Of a DNA stretch of 64,000 nucleotides, positions 1 through 8,935 are shown piece by piece. The notes under the pieces were generated by a model. That model worked only from the letters and a program-made list of their open reading frames with translations. It searched no databases and had not been told where the DNA came from. This stretch comes from Devosia sp. SL43 (lineage in GTDB: Bacteria; Pseudomonadota; Alphaproteobacteria; Rhizobiales; Devosiaceae): contig NZ_CP063401.1 of NCBI RefSeq assembly GCF_021729885.1, positions 3,464,501 through 3,528,500 of the forward strand. The letters run 5' to 3'. Each line of letters starts with the position of its first letter. Positions within the stretch are counted from its first letter, which is position 1. The position numbers and the translations under genes were made by a program.

Positions 1-2
1 AA

Positions 3-1202
3 GGGCGGGACACTGTCTTCTTCACAGCCTTCTCCAAGACCACCTATGACAAGGATGGCCTGGGCAATCTCGTCGCCGAAATGGTCACTCTAGCGCCGCA
101 ACTGACGCACGGCTTTGTCGGCGCCCGTCCGGGCGAACCCTTTCCCAAGCAGATGCTGGACGCCATCACGTCGGTCGAGGTGGTCGACGAGTTAGATGGC
201 TATCCTGACAAGTGGCTGAGCAAGTCCAGCGACATCTTTGCCCATGATGACCTGCCGCTGTTCCGCGTCATGGCGGCGGTACGCCGTGGTGGTCCCGATG
301 CCCAGGGGCGGGCATCCGTCATTCAGGTGCGCTCCAGCCATGCCCTGATGGAAGGCTCGGATTCTGCCCTGCTGACCCGCTCGGCTTCGGCCGGTCACGG
401 CACCATGTCCGACAAGCAGAACAAGCTGCCATTGGGCACGCGCCTCAAGAGCGCCTTCCGCGGCGGCATGATGGCCTTCATCTACATCGTGCTCGCCAAC
501 ATCCTGGCTCCGGCGGACAAGCCATGGGGCTTCAAGACGCTCGCTATCAAGCGGCACCGGCTTCGCCTGCTCGCCAATAAGCTCGGCGTGCGCCAGCGCT
601 CGCTGATGTTTGCCCTCGTCACCCATGCTCTCAATGGCGAGGGCGAGGAAAAGCTGCTGAGCAAAAAGGTGATCGGCGCGGCTTACACTATGCTCGATAC
701 CACGCGGAACAGCACCGACGACGACTTCTTCCGCGTACGGGCACTGGAAGCCAAGTTCACCGTCAATGAAGACTTCGTCGAATATGTCCGCGCTGTCGAC
801 GACACCGTTGCCCAAATCGAGCAGAAGGACATCACCAAGTTCCAGGTGATGATCAATTCGATGTTCAGGGCGGTCCGTCGGGTCAATCGCCTCGCCAAAT
901 TCCTGCCGGGCACCCGCTTCTGGCGCTTCAATGGTGGCCTGCATATTGTGCTGACCCTGGTGCCGCCGCACCGCACCTATGGGCCAATGACCAATGGCAT
1001 GGTCGAGCCGATCTACTGTGGCGCCTGGCATTCGGCCGCCAATATCTGCACCTTCTGCCCCGGCCGCGAATATGTGACGCTCAGTTTCTCGATGGAAACC
1101 CGTCACATCGCCAACGTCGAAAAGATCGAGCGATTGCTCGAAGAGGTCGAAGCCCGCGACGTTGCCCCGCACAAGATGATGCCGTCGGTCGAGGGCATGT
1201 AG
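3..1202 (+). CDS. WS/DGAT-like acyltransferase (5' end outside window)
   Basis: The reading frame is open from the first base, so the N-terminus is missing. The remaining ~400 residues resemble the condensation/WS-DGAT acyltransferase fold. There is an HALMEG motif in the place of the HHxxxDG active site (near residue 116 of the visible part), followed by a hydrophobic stretch. The C-terminus has the alternating Asn/Gly/Ser pattern seen in wax-ester synthases (GPMTNGMVEPIYCGAW). If active it would acylate an alcohol or glyceride, but the departure from HHxxxDG makes activity uncertain. An ATG at 81 exists but homology-like sequence runs upstream of it, so it is not the true start. A hairpin follows the stop. 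Confidence 0.6.
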   Translation, partial: GRDTVFFTAFSKTTYDKDGLGNLVAEMVTLAPQLTHGFVGARPGEPFPKQMLDAITSVEVVDELDGYPDKWLSKSSDIFAHDDLPLFRVMAAVRRGGPDAQGRASVIQVRSSHALMEGSDSALLTRSASAGHGTMSDKQNKLPLGTRLKSAFRGGMMAFIYIVLANILAPADKPWGFKTLAIKRHRLRLLANKLGVRQRSLMFALVTHALNGEGEEKLLSKKVIGAAYTMLDTTRNSTDDDFFRVRALEAKFTVNEDFVEYVRAVDDTVAQIEQKDITKFQVMINSMFRAVRRVNRLAKFLPGTRFWRFNGGLHIVLTLVPPHRTYGPMTNGMVEPIYCGAWHSAANICTFCPGREYVTLSFSMETRHIANVEKIERLLEEVEARDVAPHKMMPSVEGM

Positions 1203-1221
1203 GACGAGACGTCAGACTCGA

Positions 1222-1244
1222 GGACCACGACAACGTCGTGGTCC
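1222..1244. terminator. Hairpin after the acyltransferase gene
   Basis: A perfect 10-bp stem (GGACCACGAC / GTCGTGGTCC) with a 3-nt loop lies 20 bp after the stop codon. There is no T-run, so termination is inferred from position only. Confidence 0.4.
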
Positions 1245-1364
1245 GTTGACGTTCGCCAGCGAGCCTTCAAGCCCAAATGAGGTACGTACATCAAAGTGCA
1301 CTTGCGGGGACGGTGCCGGCACGGTATCTGAGTGGGACTGCCTGTATTCTCGGGATATCCCTCA

Positions 1365-2135
1365 ATGACCAGCTTTGCCCAATATCCCAGCCTAAACGAT
1401 TGCCCCGTCATCATATCCGGCGGCGCTTCGGGCATTGGAGCCTCGCTGGTGCGGAATTTCGCAGCGCAGGGCGCCAAGGTCGGGTTCGTCGACATCGCCG
1501 AAGAGCAGGGCAATGCGCTGGCCGCCGACCTGGTCGCCGCAGGACAACAGGCGAAATTCCAACGCTGCGACGTCACAGACACCGCGGCCTATCAGGCGGC
1601 CATCGGCCATTTCGCCCAGGCCCATGGCGATGCGCTGGTACTCGTCAACAATGCCGCGCATGACCAGCGCCACGATTGGGCCGATGTCACCCCCGCCTAT
1701 TGGGACGATCGCATGGCGGTCAATCTCAAGCACGCCTTCTTTGCCATCCAGGCCGTCGCACCTGGGATGATCAAGGCCGGACGCGGCTCGATCATCAATA
1801 CCGGTTCGATCAGTTGGATGATCATGTCGCCGCGCATTCCTGTCTACGAGACCGCCAAGGCCGCCACCCATGGGCTGACCCGCGCCATGGCCCGCGAACT
1901 GGGCAAGTCCGGCATCCGTGTCAATTCCCTGGTGCCCGGCTGGATCATGACCGAGCGACAGCTGACGCACTGGCTCGATGCGACCGGCGAAAGGCTGATC
2001 GAAGACAGCCAGGCCTTGGCCGGCCGCGTCTATCCCGATGACGTCTCGCGCATGGCCCTCTTCCTCGCGGCCGAAGACAGCGCGATGATCTCGGCGCAGC
2101 AATTCCTGGTCGATGGCGGCTGGGCGAACAGCTGA
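1365..2135 (+). CDS. SDR-family dehydrogenase, sugar 1-dehydrogenase type
   Basis: A 256-aa classical short-chain dehydrogenase. The N-terminal SGGASGIG cofactor loop, an Asp after beta-2 (VDIAEE, suggesting NAD), NNAA, and the Ser / YETAK active site are all present. The middle and C-terminal sequence (YWDDRMAVNL, FAIQAVAPGMIKAG, YETAKA, QFLVDGGW) is close to Caulobacter D-xylose 1-dehydrogenase and L-arabinose/galactose dehydrogenases, so oxidation of an aldose to its lactone is the likely reaction. The sugar itself cannot be fixed from sequence. ATG 1365 was chosen over ATG 1332 because relatives begin a few residues before YPSL. An arabinofuranosidase gene lies 2 kb away, consistent with pentose use. 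Confidence 0.8.
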   Translation: MTSFAQYPSLNDCPVIISGGASGIGASLVRNFAAQGAKVGFVDIAEEQGNALAADLVAAGQQAKFQRCDVTDTAAYQAAIGHFAQAHGDALVLVNNAAHDQRHDWADVTPAYWDDRMAVNLKHAFFAIQAVAPGMIKAGRGSIINTGSISWMIMSPRIPVYETAKAATHGLTRAMARELGKSGIRVNSLVPGWIMTERQLTHWLDATGERLIEDSQALAGRVYPDDVSRMALFLAAEDSAMISAQQFLVDGGWANS

Positions 2136-2238
2136 ACCGCCGTTCATCCTGCGTTCAGCCCCTTTGCTTCACCACCGTCCTGCCTTATTCAGTGGTCACC
2201 TACGGGCCACTCACGAATCCTTCAGGGGGATACCAATA

Positions 2239-2904
2239 ATGAAGTCGAAGTTTCTCGTCGCGATCGCGGCGACGCTGGCGCTGACCGCCTGCACCACCAC
2301 CAATCCCTATACGGGCCAGTCGCAGATTTCCAATACGGCCGGCGGCACGCTGATAGGTGCTGGTGGCGGCGCGGTTGCGGGCGCCCTGGTCGGCGCCGCG
2401 GTCGGCGGTGATCCGCGCATCGGCGCGCTGATCGGTGCCGGCGTTGGCGGCCTCACCGGCGCGGCCATCGGCAACTACATGGACCAGCAGGAAGCTGAAT
2501 TGCGCGCCCAGCTGCAGGGCACTGGCGTATCGGTCACCCGCGTTGGCCAGAACATCATCCTCAATATGCCGTCCAACATCACCTTCGCGACGGATTCGTC
2601 CAACGTGAACCCCGGCTTCAACCAGACACTGGTTTCGGTCGCGCTCGTTCTCAAGAAGTTCGACAAGTCGATCGTCGACGTCTATGGCCACACCGATAGC
2701 CAGGGCGACGATGCCTACAACCTGAGCCTGAGCCAGAAGCGCGCCGTTTCGGTCGCCACCATCCTGGCCAACCAGGGCATCGATCAGCGCCGCTTCTATA
2801 TCGAAGGCAAAGGCGAATCCTCCCCCATCGCCTCGAACGCCACCGAGCAGGGCCGCGCCCAGAACCGTCGCGTCGAAATCCAGATCGCCCCGATCAACGG
2901 CTGA
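2239..2904 (+). CDS. OmpA-family outer-membrane lipoprotein (YiaD-like)
   Basis: A 221-aa lipoprotein. A short signal peptide ends in the lipobox LTAC, so Cys18 or so should be lipidated. A glycine-rich stretch of two small hydrophobic segments (residues ~35-75, typical of glycine-zipper envelope proteins) follows. The C-terminal OmpA domain (~105-215) keeps the peptidoglycan-binding pattern GHTDSQGDDAYNLSLSQKRA and NRRVEI. The protein probably links outer membrane and cell wall. Start ATG 2239 was chosen over an upstream in-frame ATG because it gives a proper lipoprotein signal and has GGGGGA upstream. A strong terminator follows. Confidence 0.88.
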   Translation: MKSKFLVAIAATLALTACTTTNPYTGQSQISNTAGGTLIGAGGGAVAGALVGAAVGGDPRIGALIGAGVGGLTGAAIGNYMDQQEAELRAQLQGTGVSVTRVGQNIILNMPSNITFATDSSNVNPGFNQTLVSVALVLKKFDKSIVDVYGHTDSQGDDAYNLSLSQKRAVSVATILANQGIDQRRFYIEGKGESSPIASNATEQGRAQNRRVEIQIAPING

Positions 2905-2922
2905 TCGTTCGACCAGAATGCG

Positions 2923-2955
2923 AAAGGCGCGACCATTGGGTCGCGCCTTTTTTTG
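2923..2955 (+). terminator. Rho-independent terminator
   Basis: A 12-bp perfect stem (AAAGGCGCGACC / GGTCGCGCCTTT) with a 4-nt loop is followed by a run of T, just after the OmpA lipoprotein gene. The symmetric A/T flanks suggest it also ends the converging small gene at 2960. Confidence 0.9.
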
Positions 2956-2959
2956 TTGA

Positions 2960-3286
2960 CTATGGCGTGCTTGGGACTGCCACCGGGACACCCGGTTCGG
3001 CCGCCGGCGCCACGACACTCTCGGCGCTCGGTGTACCAGGCTGCACATCCGTTGCCGGCGCACCCTGGAACATCTGCATCAGGAACAGCACCGCGACCAC
3101 GATGGCCAGGCCGACAATGCCGTAGAGCCACCAGTTGGTCGGGCTGGTCGCCGCGACGCTTTCCTCATGCTCACCCGCCACCTTGATCGGCGAACCGTCT
3201 GGCACGTCAATGCGCGAGCCATTCTCGTCGATCAGCGCGTCGACGCTGGCGACTGTGGGCGCGCCCTGATTGGGTACGGTGGCCAT
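2960..3286 (-). CDS. Small single-span membrane protein, unknown function
   Basis: 108 aa. An acidic, polar N-terminus (residues 1-50) is followed by one clear transmembrane helix (NWWLYGIVGLAIVVAVLFLM, ~51-70) and a Pro/Ala/Val-rich tail, which suggests a bitopic inner-membrane protein with a flexible outer tail. The ATG overlaps the stop of the upstream gene by 4 bases (ATGA), so the two are translationally coupled. No family was recognised. Confidence 0.65.
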   Translation of the reverse strand: MATVPNQGAPTVASVDALIDENGSRIDVPDGSPIKVAGEHEESVAATSPTNWWLYGIVGLAIVVAVLFLMQMFQGAPATDVQPGTPSAESVVAPAAEPGVPVAVPSTP

Positions 3287-3543
3287 CAGAAATCCCCCTT
3301 GATGACGGTATCGGTACCAGCGCCGCTCTGTACCCCCTGCCGCACTTCGGCAATGGCAGCATCGATCTCCCCGGCATCGAAGCCGACATCATCGCCTTCC
3401 TGCTGCGCGCCGGTCACATTGGCCTTGAGCTGATGCAGCAGCTCAATCTTTTCCTTGGCCGTGAACAGGCTGTTGTGAGCGATCTGGTGGGGGTTGAGAT
3501 TGTCATGACCACCCATGCGGTCGCGAAGACTGTCGAACACCAT
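3286..3543 (-). CDS. Small hypothetical protein
   Basis: 85 aa, soluble, mostly helical and acidic, with no motif I recognise. The start at 3543 (MVFDSLRDRMGG) was chosen over the longer in-frame start at 3624 because AGGAGAC lies just upstream of it, and the added residues are low-complexity Arg/Pro. It is the first gene of a two-gene operon with the membrane protein at 2960-3286 (ATGA overlap) and is divergent from the PRC-barrel gene. Confidence 0.6.
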   Translation of the reverse strand: MVFDSLRDRMGGHDNLNPHQIAHNSLFTAKEKIELLHQLKANVTGAQQEGDDVGFDAGEIDAAIAEVRQGVQSGAGTDTVIKGDF

Positions 3544-3700
3544 GGCACGTCTCCTTTTACATTGTGGAGACTCAATGCGCCGCTGCGCAGGCGGTTCCGG
3601 CTGAAGCCAATTGGTTGCGCCCAATCACGTTTTTTTGGTCCGGAACCCCATCGCCGGACGTGACGTTGACCCTGCACACGAACCGAAGAGGAGCTCGAAA

Positions 3701-4093
3701 ATGGCTTACGAAGACATTCGCAACGGCGCCGATGCCAACGTCAAGGAAACCCACGATCTCATCGCTTCCGACAAGGTCGAAGGCACCAAGGTTTACGATC
3801 CGCGCGGCGAGCACATTGGCTCGATCGAGCGCATTCTCGTCGAAAAGCGCAGCGGCAAGGTTTCCTATGCCGTGCTGAGCTTCGGCGGCTTCCTTGGCAT
3901 CGGTCACGACCACTATCCGCTGCCGTGGTCCAAGCTCAACTACGACGAGAGCCTGGGCGGCTACCGGGTCGATGTGACCAAGGATCAGCTCGAGGGCGCG
4001 CCGAAATACGACAACGACGACGACGGCTACTGGACCGCCGAGAACGGCCGTCGCGTCTACGACTATTACGGTGTGGCTCCATACTGGATCTGA
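3701..4093 (+). CDS. PRC-barrel domain protein
   Basis: 130 aa. Residues ~20-95 form a PRC-barrel (KVYDPRGEHIGSIERILVEKRSGKVSYAVLSFGGFLG), a small beta-barrel used in photosynthetic reaction centres, RimM and many stand-alone alphaproteobacterial stress proteins. The C-terminus is Asp/Tyr-rich (YDNDDDGYW, RVYDYYG). GAGGAG precedes ATG 3701; the longer start at 3611 is not supported. Function is unknown, but such genes are often induced by stress. A terminator follows. Confidence 0.8.
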   Translation: MAYEDIRNGADANVKETHDLIASDKVEGTKVYDPRGEHIGSIERILVEKRSGKVSYAVLSFGGFLGIGHDHYPLPWSKLNYDESLGGYRVDVTKDQLEGAPKYDNDDDGYWTAENGRRVYDYYGVAPYWI

Positions 4094-4127
4094 CACCGCC
4101 AAGGCATTTTAGTACCTAGTGATTGCC

Positions 4128-4161
4128 ATGCCGGCGCCCTTCAAGGGGCGTCGGCATTTTT
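4128..4161 (+). terminator. Rho-independent terminator
   Basis: The stem ATGCCGGCGCCC / GGGGCGTCGGCAT (one G:U) is followed by TTTTTG, 35 bp after the PRC-barrel stop and facing the end of the GH127 gene. Confidence 0.85.
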
Positions 4162-4186
4162 GTTTCGATCAGGTGGGGGACAGTCG

Positions 4187-6094
4187 CTACTGCACCTCCG
4201 GCACCCAAACCATCATCGATCCCTGCCCGCGATTGGCCCACAAGTAATAGGGCAGGGCCGTCAGCGTGGCCGTATCATCCGCAGGCGGTGTCGTGCGATA
4301 GAGCGTCTTCCAGTCGCCCTCCTTGATCGCCAGCGCCTTGGCCTTGAGCGTCACCACGCCGTCGAACAGGTCGGCGCGCGTTTCGGCCTGTAGTTCCGCG
4401 CTACGCGGCAGCTTGAGCCGCTGCACACGGCCCCCGGGATTGTCGACTTCCTCAATGCAATAGACCAGCGGGCCGCGCTTCAGCGCCACACGGCCGGCAT
4501 CCATGATGACGCCTGGATGCGCGTAGAGCCGCACTGCCGGCATCGGCAGGTCGAGGCTCACCACATCGCCCTTCGCCCATGTCCGGTTGATAGTCAGGTA
4601 GCCGTTGACGGTTTTGGATATATCCACCGCCTGACCATTGACCGACACCTTGGCCCCCGAGGACCAGCCCGGAATACGGAGCTTCACGTCAAACGCAGCA
4701 GGCGATGCCGGGTCGACGTGAATCTTGATGTCCCCACTCCACGGATAGGTCGACACCTCGCGCAGCGCCACCTTGGTGCCGGCAATCTCGGCGTCGGTGG
4801 CAATGCCGCCATAAAGGTGGAACGCCACGCCATCATCAGCGGTCGAGACGAAATACCCGCCCACTGAAGCCACCAGCCGGCTCACATTCATCGTGCAACA
4901 CGGGCAGGTGTGCCAGTCCCAACGCGTTGGCGTGCCGTCGCTTTCCAGCGGATTGGCATAGAAATAGTGCTCGCCGTCGCGGCTCAGCCCGCTCAGCGCG
5001 CCATTGAACATGGCGAGTTCGAGGATGTCGGCATACTTGCCGTCGAGGTCCAGGTGCAGCATGCGCTGGGCCCAGAAGATCAGGGCCACCGAGGCGCAGG
5101 TCTCGGCATAGGCGGTCTGGTTGGGCAGGTCGAAATCGTGGGTGAAGCCCTCGTTTTGTGCCGATGGCCCCAGGCCTGCCGTCACATACATCTTGGTTTC
5201 CATCACGTCGTCCCACAGCACCTGGCAAGCATGCTTGAGGTCTGGGTCGTCAATCTCGGCCGCCAGGTCCGCCATGGCGGTGTAGAGATACATGGCGCGC
5301 ACGGCATGACCGACCACCTTGTCCTGCTCGCGAACCGGCTTGTGGCTCTGGCTGTATTCGTAGTTGCTGAACACGTAGGGCTGCTTGCCTTCGCCAGCTT
5401 CCCGCGCCTGCCGTTCGATATCGAAGTAGTGCGGCTGCCGGCCGCGCTCGTTGATCATGTAGGTGACGAAGTCGAGGTGCTTCTTGTCGCCGGTGAGATA
5501 GTAGAGCTTCATCACCGCCAGCTCGATTTCCTCATGCCCGTCATAGCCACGCCGCTTGCCTGGCTCGGTGCCGAACTGGCTGTAGATGTGGTCGAGATAG
5601 CGCTCCATGACCTCGAGGAAGCGCCGGCGGCCGGTTACCTGGAAATAGGCTACGGCGCCTTCCAGCAGGTGGCCGGCATTGTACATCTCGTGGTTGTCAC
5701 GCAGGTTGGTCCAGCGTTTCTCGGGTTCGCGTCCGAGATACCAGCAGTTGAGATAGCCGTCGTCGGCCTGCGCCTTTTCGAGGTCATCGACGATGGCCTC
5801 GATCTTGGCCTCGATATCCTCATCGCGCCGGTGGGCGAGGGCATAGCTGGCAGCTTCTATCCATTTGCCGACATCGCTGTCCCAGAACACCTGCACCGTG
5901 AAGCCATTGGGGTGGCGTGGAAAGCGCAGCGGCGGCGGCGGGCTCGGCAGCTTGATCGAATCCAGAATGGTGTATTCGGCGAGCTTCTTGTGCTGGCTGG
6001 GAATGGTGCGGGTCAGCACGGTCTCCAGCCGCTCATGCCAGAACTTGCCCTCGAGTTTGACAGCGGGGAAGTTGACGGGGGCGTAGCGGCTCAT
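4187..6094 (-). CDS. Beta-L-arabinofuranosidase, GH127 family
   Basis: 635 aa, full length for the family (DUF1680 / HypBA1 type). An alpha/alpha-barrel catalytic region spans ~1-430 and beta-domains follow. The predicted acid/base Glu331 (AETCAS) and the Zn-binding cysteine set Cys333, Cys397, Cys399 (nucleophile) and Cys400 in the CPCC motif match the published GH127 active-site layout. The enzyme removes beta-L-arabinofuranosyl units from plant glycans or glycoproteins. No signal peptide is visible, so it is probably cytoplasmic and acts on imported oligosaccharides. GAGAGGAG precedes ATG 6094. It lies 24 bp downstream of a LacI-type regulator, which probably controls it. Confidence 0.92.
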   Translation of the reverse strand: MSRYAPVNFPAVKLEGKFWHERLETVLTRTIPSQHKKLAEYTILDSIKLPSPPPPLRFPRHPNGFTVQVFWDSDVGKWIEAASYALAHRRDEDIEAKIEAIVDDLEKAQADDGYLNCWYLGREPEKRWTNLRDNHEMYNAGHLLEGAVAYFQVTGRRRFLEVMERYLDHIYSQFGTEPGKRRGYDGHEEIELAVMKLYYLTGDKKHLDFVTYMINERGRQPHYFDIERQAREAGEGKQPYVFSNYEYSQSHKPVREQDKVVGHAVRAMYLYTAMADLAAEIDDPDLKHACQVLWDDVMETKMYVTAGLGPSAQNEGFTHDFDLPNQTAYAETCASVALIFWAQRMLHLDLDGKYADILELAMFNGALSGLSRDGEHYFYANPLESDGTPTRWDWHTCPCCTMNVSRLVASVGGYFVSTADDGVAFHLYGGIATDAEIAGTKVALREVSTYPWSGDIKIHVDPASPAAFDVKLRIPGWSSGAKVSVNGQAVDISKTVNGYLTINRTWAKGDVVSLDLPMPAVRLYAHPGVIMDAGRVALKRGPLVYCIEEVDNPGGRVQRLKLPRSAELQAETRADLFDGVVTLKAKALAIKEGDWKTLYRTTPPADDTATLTALPYYLWANRGQGSMMVWVPEVQ

Positions 6095-6118
6095 GGGGTC
6101 TCCTCTCGAGTAGTCTTT

Positions 6119-7162
6119 TTAGGTCTGTGTAGGGTCGGACGATTGCCGCACGACCAATGAGCATGGCAGCCGCTCGACGCCCTTGAAGCGCTCCCCGGCA
6201 ATCATGGCGATGAGGCGCTCGCCGGCAGCCCGGCCCAGCGCGCGCAGGTTCAAGTCGACGCTGGTCAACGGCGGCCGCGCCGCCAGTGCCATGACGTCCC
6301 AATTGTCGAAGCCGACCACGGCGACATCCTGTGGCACGCGCAGCCCGCGCTCGCGCAGCGCGTCTGTGGCGCCACGGGCGATCTGGTCATTGCCGCAGAA
6401 TAGCGCATCGGGCACTTCGGACTTGCCATCAAACAGCGCGTCGACCGCGTCGCGCCCCGAGGCCTCCGACCATTTGCCGTAACGCACATAGCCTGCAATC
6501 TCCGGCAGCCCGGCCTTGCCCAGCGCAGCCCGATAGCCCCGATTGCGCAGCGTCACGGCCTCGAATGTGTCGGGTCCGGTGAGATGGGCGATGCGTTTGC
6601 GCCCGCTGGCGATGAGATGCTCCACGCCCAGCACCGCGCCGCCGAAATCGTCGGGCACCAGGCACAGCGCATCGGGATCGTCGGTCTGCGAAAACACGTA
6701 GATAACAGGCATCGATTTGCCCGGCACCGCGATGGCTGGGCGCATGTCAGAACGTCGTGCGGTGACCACCAGCCCATCGATGCGCTTGCCGAGCAACTGG
6801 TCCAGATGCTGCTTCTCCCGCGCCGGATCGTCGGTGGCGTTGCACATGAAGACGGCGATGCCATGCTCGGCCAGCCGTTCCTCCAGCGCTTCCACGATCG
6901 GGAACGAAAATCGACCGAAACTGTCGGTGGAGAGGATGCCGACAGTCATCGACTTGGACCGATGCAGGCTTTGCGCCATGGCGTTGGGGCGAAAGCCCAG
7001 CTCCTGCGCCGCCGCGATCACCTTGTCCCGCGTCTCGCGCTTCAGTCGTCCATTGTCGTTGAGCGCCTTTGACGCCGTGCCGATCGACACGCCAGCCCGC
7101 TCCGCCACATCTCGGATGGTGGCCCGCTCCGGATAGCGCAGGTCGGTCGGTTCAGTGGTCAT
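6119..7162 (-). CDS. LacI-family transcriptional regulator
   Basis: 347 aa. The N-terminal LacI helix-turn-helix (TIRDVAERAGVSIGTASKAL, ~residues 14-34) and hinge helix (FRPNAMAQSLHRSKS) are followed by a periplasmic-binding-like sensor domain (~70-340). It is cotranscribed with the GH127 gene, so its effector is likely an arabinose-containing sugar. A repressor role is the usual one in the family, but the sequence does not prove it. I did not find a clear operator palindrome in the 211-bp upstream gap (7163-7373). Confidence 0.9.
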   Translation of the reverse strand: MTTEPTDLRYPERATIRDVAERAGVSIGTASKALNDNGRLKRETRDKVIAAAQELGFRPNAMAQSLHRSKSMTVGILSTDSFGRFSFPIVEALEERLAEHGIAVFMCNATDDPAREKQHLDQLLGKRIDGLVVTARRSDMRPAIAVPGKSMPVIYVFSQTDDPDALCLVPDDFGGAVLGVEHLIASGRKRIAHLTGPDTFEAVTLRNRGYRAALGKAGLPEIAGYVRYGKWSEASGRDAVDALFDGKSEVPDALFCGNDQIARGATDALRERGLRVPQDVAVVGFDNWDVMALAARPPLTSVDLNLRALGRAAGERLIAMIAGERFKGVERLPCSLVVRQSSDPTQT

Positions 7163-7373
7163 GGCATCCTGTTGGCGCGCGGGCGCGACGAAATGGAGTG
7201 AGCGGCGGCAAGGGAGTGCCGCCGCCCTTGCTGCCTTGCGGCGGCAATCTCGCTCACGACGGAGCAGATACCCGTCGAACGAAATTGGGAAAAGGTTTTC
7301 TCAAGCGAATATTTGCCATAGCCGGCGCCGCTGCACAACTCCCAAATGCCGAAATTGCACGGGGAGGGGGGCG

Positions 7374-8147
7374 CTAGATGTCCAGCTTGATCCACACCGG
7401 CGCATGGTCGCTCGCGCCCTCGGCACCGCGCACCTCCCGGTCCACCCCGGCATCATCAAGCGCTGCGGCCAGGTCGCCACTCAGCAATAGATGGTCGAGC
7501 CTTAGCCCAGCATTCCGCGGCCAGCGCTCCCGCATATAGTCCCAGAACGTGTAGATGGTTTCGTCGGGGTAGACCGCCCGGATCGCGTCGGTCCAGCCCC
7601 GTTCCAGCAGTACCGCAAACAGCTTCCGGCTCGCCGGCTGGACGAGGGCGTTATCTTTGTAGGACTTGGTCTCGTAGATATCCCGCGGTTCGGGGACGAT
7701 ATTGTAGTCACCCGCCAGCACCACGGGGAATCCCGTCTCGAACAGCTCCGCCGCGTGGGCGACCAGCTTCTCGGTCCAGTCCAGCTTGTACGAGAATTTT
7801 GGCCCCGGCTGCGGATTGCCATTGGGCGCATAGAGCGACGCCACCAGCACACCATTGACGGCCGCCTCGATATAACGCGCCTGTTTGTCGCCCTCCATGC
7901 CGGGCAGGCCGGTGCGCGTCAGCACCGGCTCGGTGCCCTTGGCGAGGATGGCCACGCCATTCCACGAACTCTCGCCCAGCCACACCGCGCCATAACCGGC
8001 ATCGGCGAAAGCGGTGGCCGGAAACTGCCGGTCGCTCGCCTTGAGTTCCTGCAGGCAGAGCACATCCGGCGCGGCGTCGCCCAGCCAGTCCATCAGGTTG
8101 GCCAGCCGCTTGTTGACGCCGTTGATATTGTAGGTGGCGATCTTCAC
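7374..8147 (-). CDS. xthA: Exodeoxyribonuclease III (AP endonuclease)
   Basis: 257 aa of the exonuclease III / EEP fold. Conserved blocks are present in order: MKIATYNINGVNKR, LCLQELKA (metal Glu), YAPNG, LAGDYNI (catalytic Asp/Asn), LRLDHLL and the terminal ASDHAPVW (catalytic Asp-His). It cleaves abasic sites and resects 3' blocked ends in base-excision repair. The start codon overlaps the stop of the upstream hydrolase gene by 4 bases, so the two are coupled. It lies near the NHEJ genes but in a separate unit. Confidence 0.93.
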   Translation of the reverse strand: MKIATYNINGVNKRLANLMDWLGDAAPDVLCLQELKASDRQFPATAFADAGYGAVWLGESSWNGVAILAKGTEPVLTRTGLPGMEGDKQARYIEAAVNGVLVASLYAPNGNPQPGPKFSYKLDWTEKLVAHAAELFETGFPVVLAGDYNIVPEPRDIYETKSYKDNALVQPASRKLFAVLLERGWTDAIRAVYPDETIYTFWDYMRERWPRNAGLRLDHLLLSGDLAAALDDAGVDREVRGAEGASDHAPVWIKLDI

Positions 8148-8788
8148 TTGGCGACGCGCTGCACCCAGGCCTCGAGGCCGGTTGCGACGGTCTTGAGGTG
8201 ATCGGCCGTCGAAAAGCCGGACAGTGCTTTGCGCGGTTTCAGATCATGGTCGCCGTCTTCGAGCCACAGCAACTCGATCTTGGGCGACAGCCCATAGGTC
8301 TCGACCTCGTCGCGCACGCCGAACTCGTCCCGTGTCCCCTGGCAGATCAGCGTCGGTGTCTTGAGATCGAGCAGATGCGCCGTGCGCAACTGGTCCGGCT
8401 TGCCCGGCGGATGAAACGGATAGCCCAGGCACACCAGCCCTGCGATCCGCCCCGCATCGAACAGCGCATCGGCGACCATGCTGGCGACGCGCCCACCCAT
8501 GGATTTGCCGCCAATGAGCAGCGGCCCATTTGTCGGCCCCAGATCGTCCACAGCAGCGATGAATTCCGGCATCACCTTATCCGCCCGCGGCGGCGGCTTC
8601 TTGCCGGCATCGGTCCGCCGGCTCGCCATGTAGCCGAACTCGAAGCGGGCAATGCGGAAGCCGTGGGCGGCCAGGGCTTTGGTTGTGGCATTCATCGAGG
8701 CCGAGTCCATCGGAGCGCCGGCGCCGTGGGCGAGGAGGATCGTAACGCGCGCATCTTCCGGGCCGTCAAAGAGGAAATTGGTGGGCAT
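8144..8788 (-). CDS. Alpha/beta hydrolase (KANL3/Tex30-type)
   Basis: 214 aa. Compact alpha/beta hydrolase with the nucleophile elbow GGKSMGG (Ser ~94), LAHGAGAPMDS as oxyanion region, a late Asp (GTRDEFG) and a catalytic His in LEDGDHDLK. The set is typical of the dienelactone-hydrolase-like KANL3/Tex30 family, whose substrate is unknown. It is the first gene of a two-gene unit with xthA (ATGA overlap). A long palindromic repeat lies just upstream. Confidence 0.82.
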   Translation of the reverse strand: MPTNFLFDGPEDARVTILLAHGAGAPMDSASMNATTKALAAHGFRIARFEFGYMASRRTDAGKKPPPRADKVMPEFIAAVDDLGPTNGPLLIGGKSMGGRVASMVADALFDAGRIAGLVCLGYPFHPPGKPDQLRTAHLLDLKTPTLICQGTRDEFGVRDEVETYGLSPKIELLWLEDGDHDLKPRKALSGFSTADHLKTVATGLEAWVQRVAK

Positions 8789-8821
8789 GGCTCATCCTGT
8801 CTAGCTCCCATCGCGCCACGC

Positions 8822-8931
8822 CCTCGTGGTTCGAGGCTCGCAAGGGCTCGCACCTCACCATGAGGGCCACTCCTGCGGTGTTTCAGTAGCCTCATGGTGA
8901 GGTGCGCCGTTTGGCGCCTCGAACCACGAGG
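8822..8931. repeat. Long palindromic intergenic repeat
   Basis: A 110-bp imperfect palindrome. Outer arms CCTCGTGGTTCGAGGC (8822-8837) and its exact complement (8916-8931), inner arms CACCTCACCATGAGG (8851-8865) and its complement (8890-8904). A related element lies at 62096-62191. It sits between the hydrolase start and the stop of the BRCT-TPR gene and could fold into a long hairpin in RNA, acting as a terminator or stabiliser. Confidence 0.85.
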
Positions 8932-8935
8932 CGTG

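Noticed and set aside
192..1172. 326-aa minus-strand frame
   Set aside because: Antisense to the acyltransferase-like gene, low-complexity shadow composition.
4910..6160. 416-aa plus-strand frame
   Set aside because: Antisense shadow of the GH127 gene, no recognisable domain; GC-rich codon bias opens such frames.
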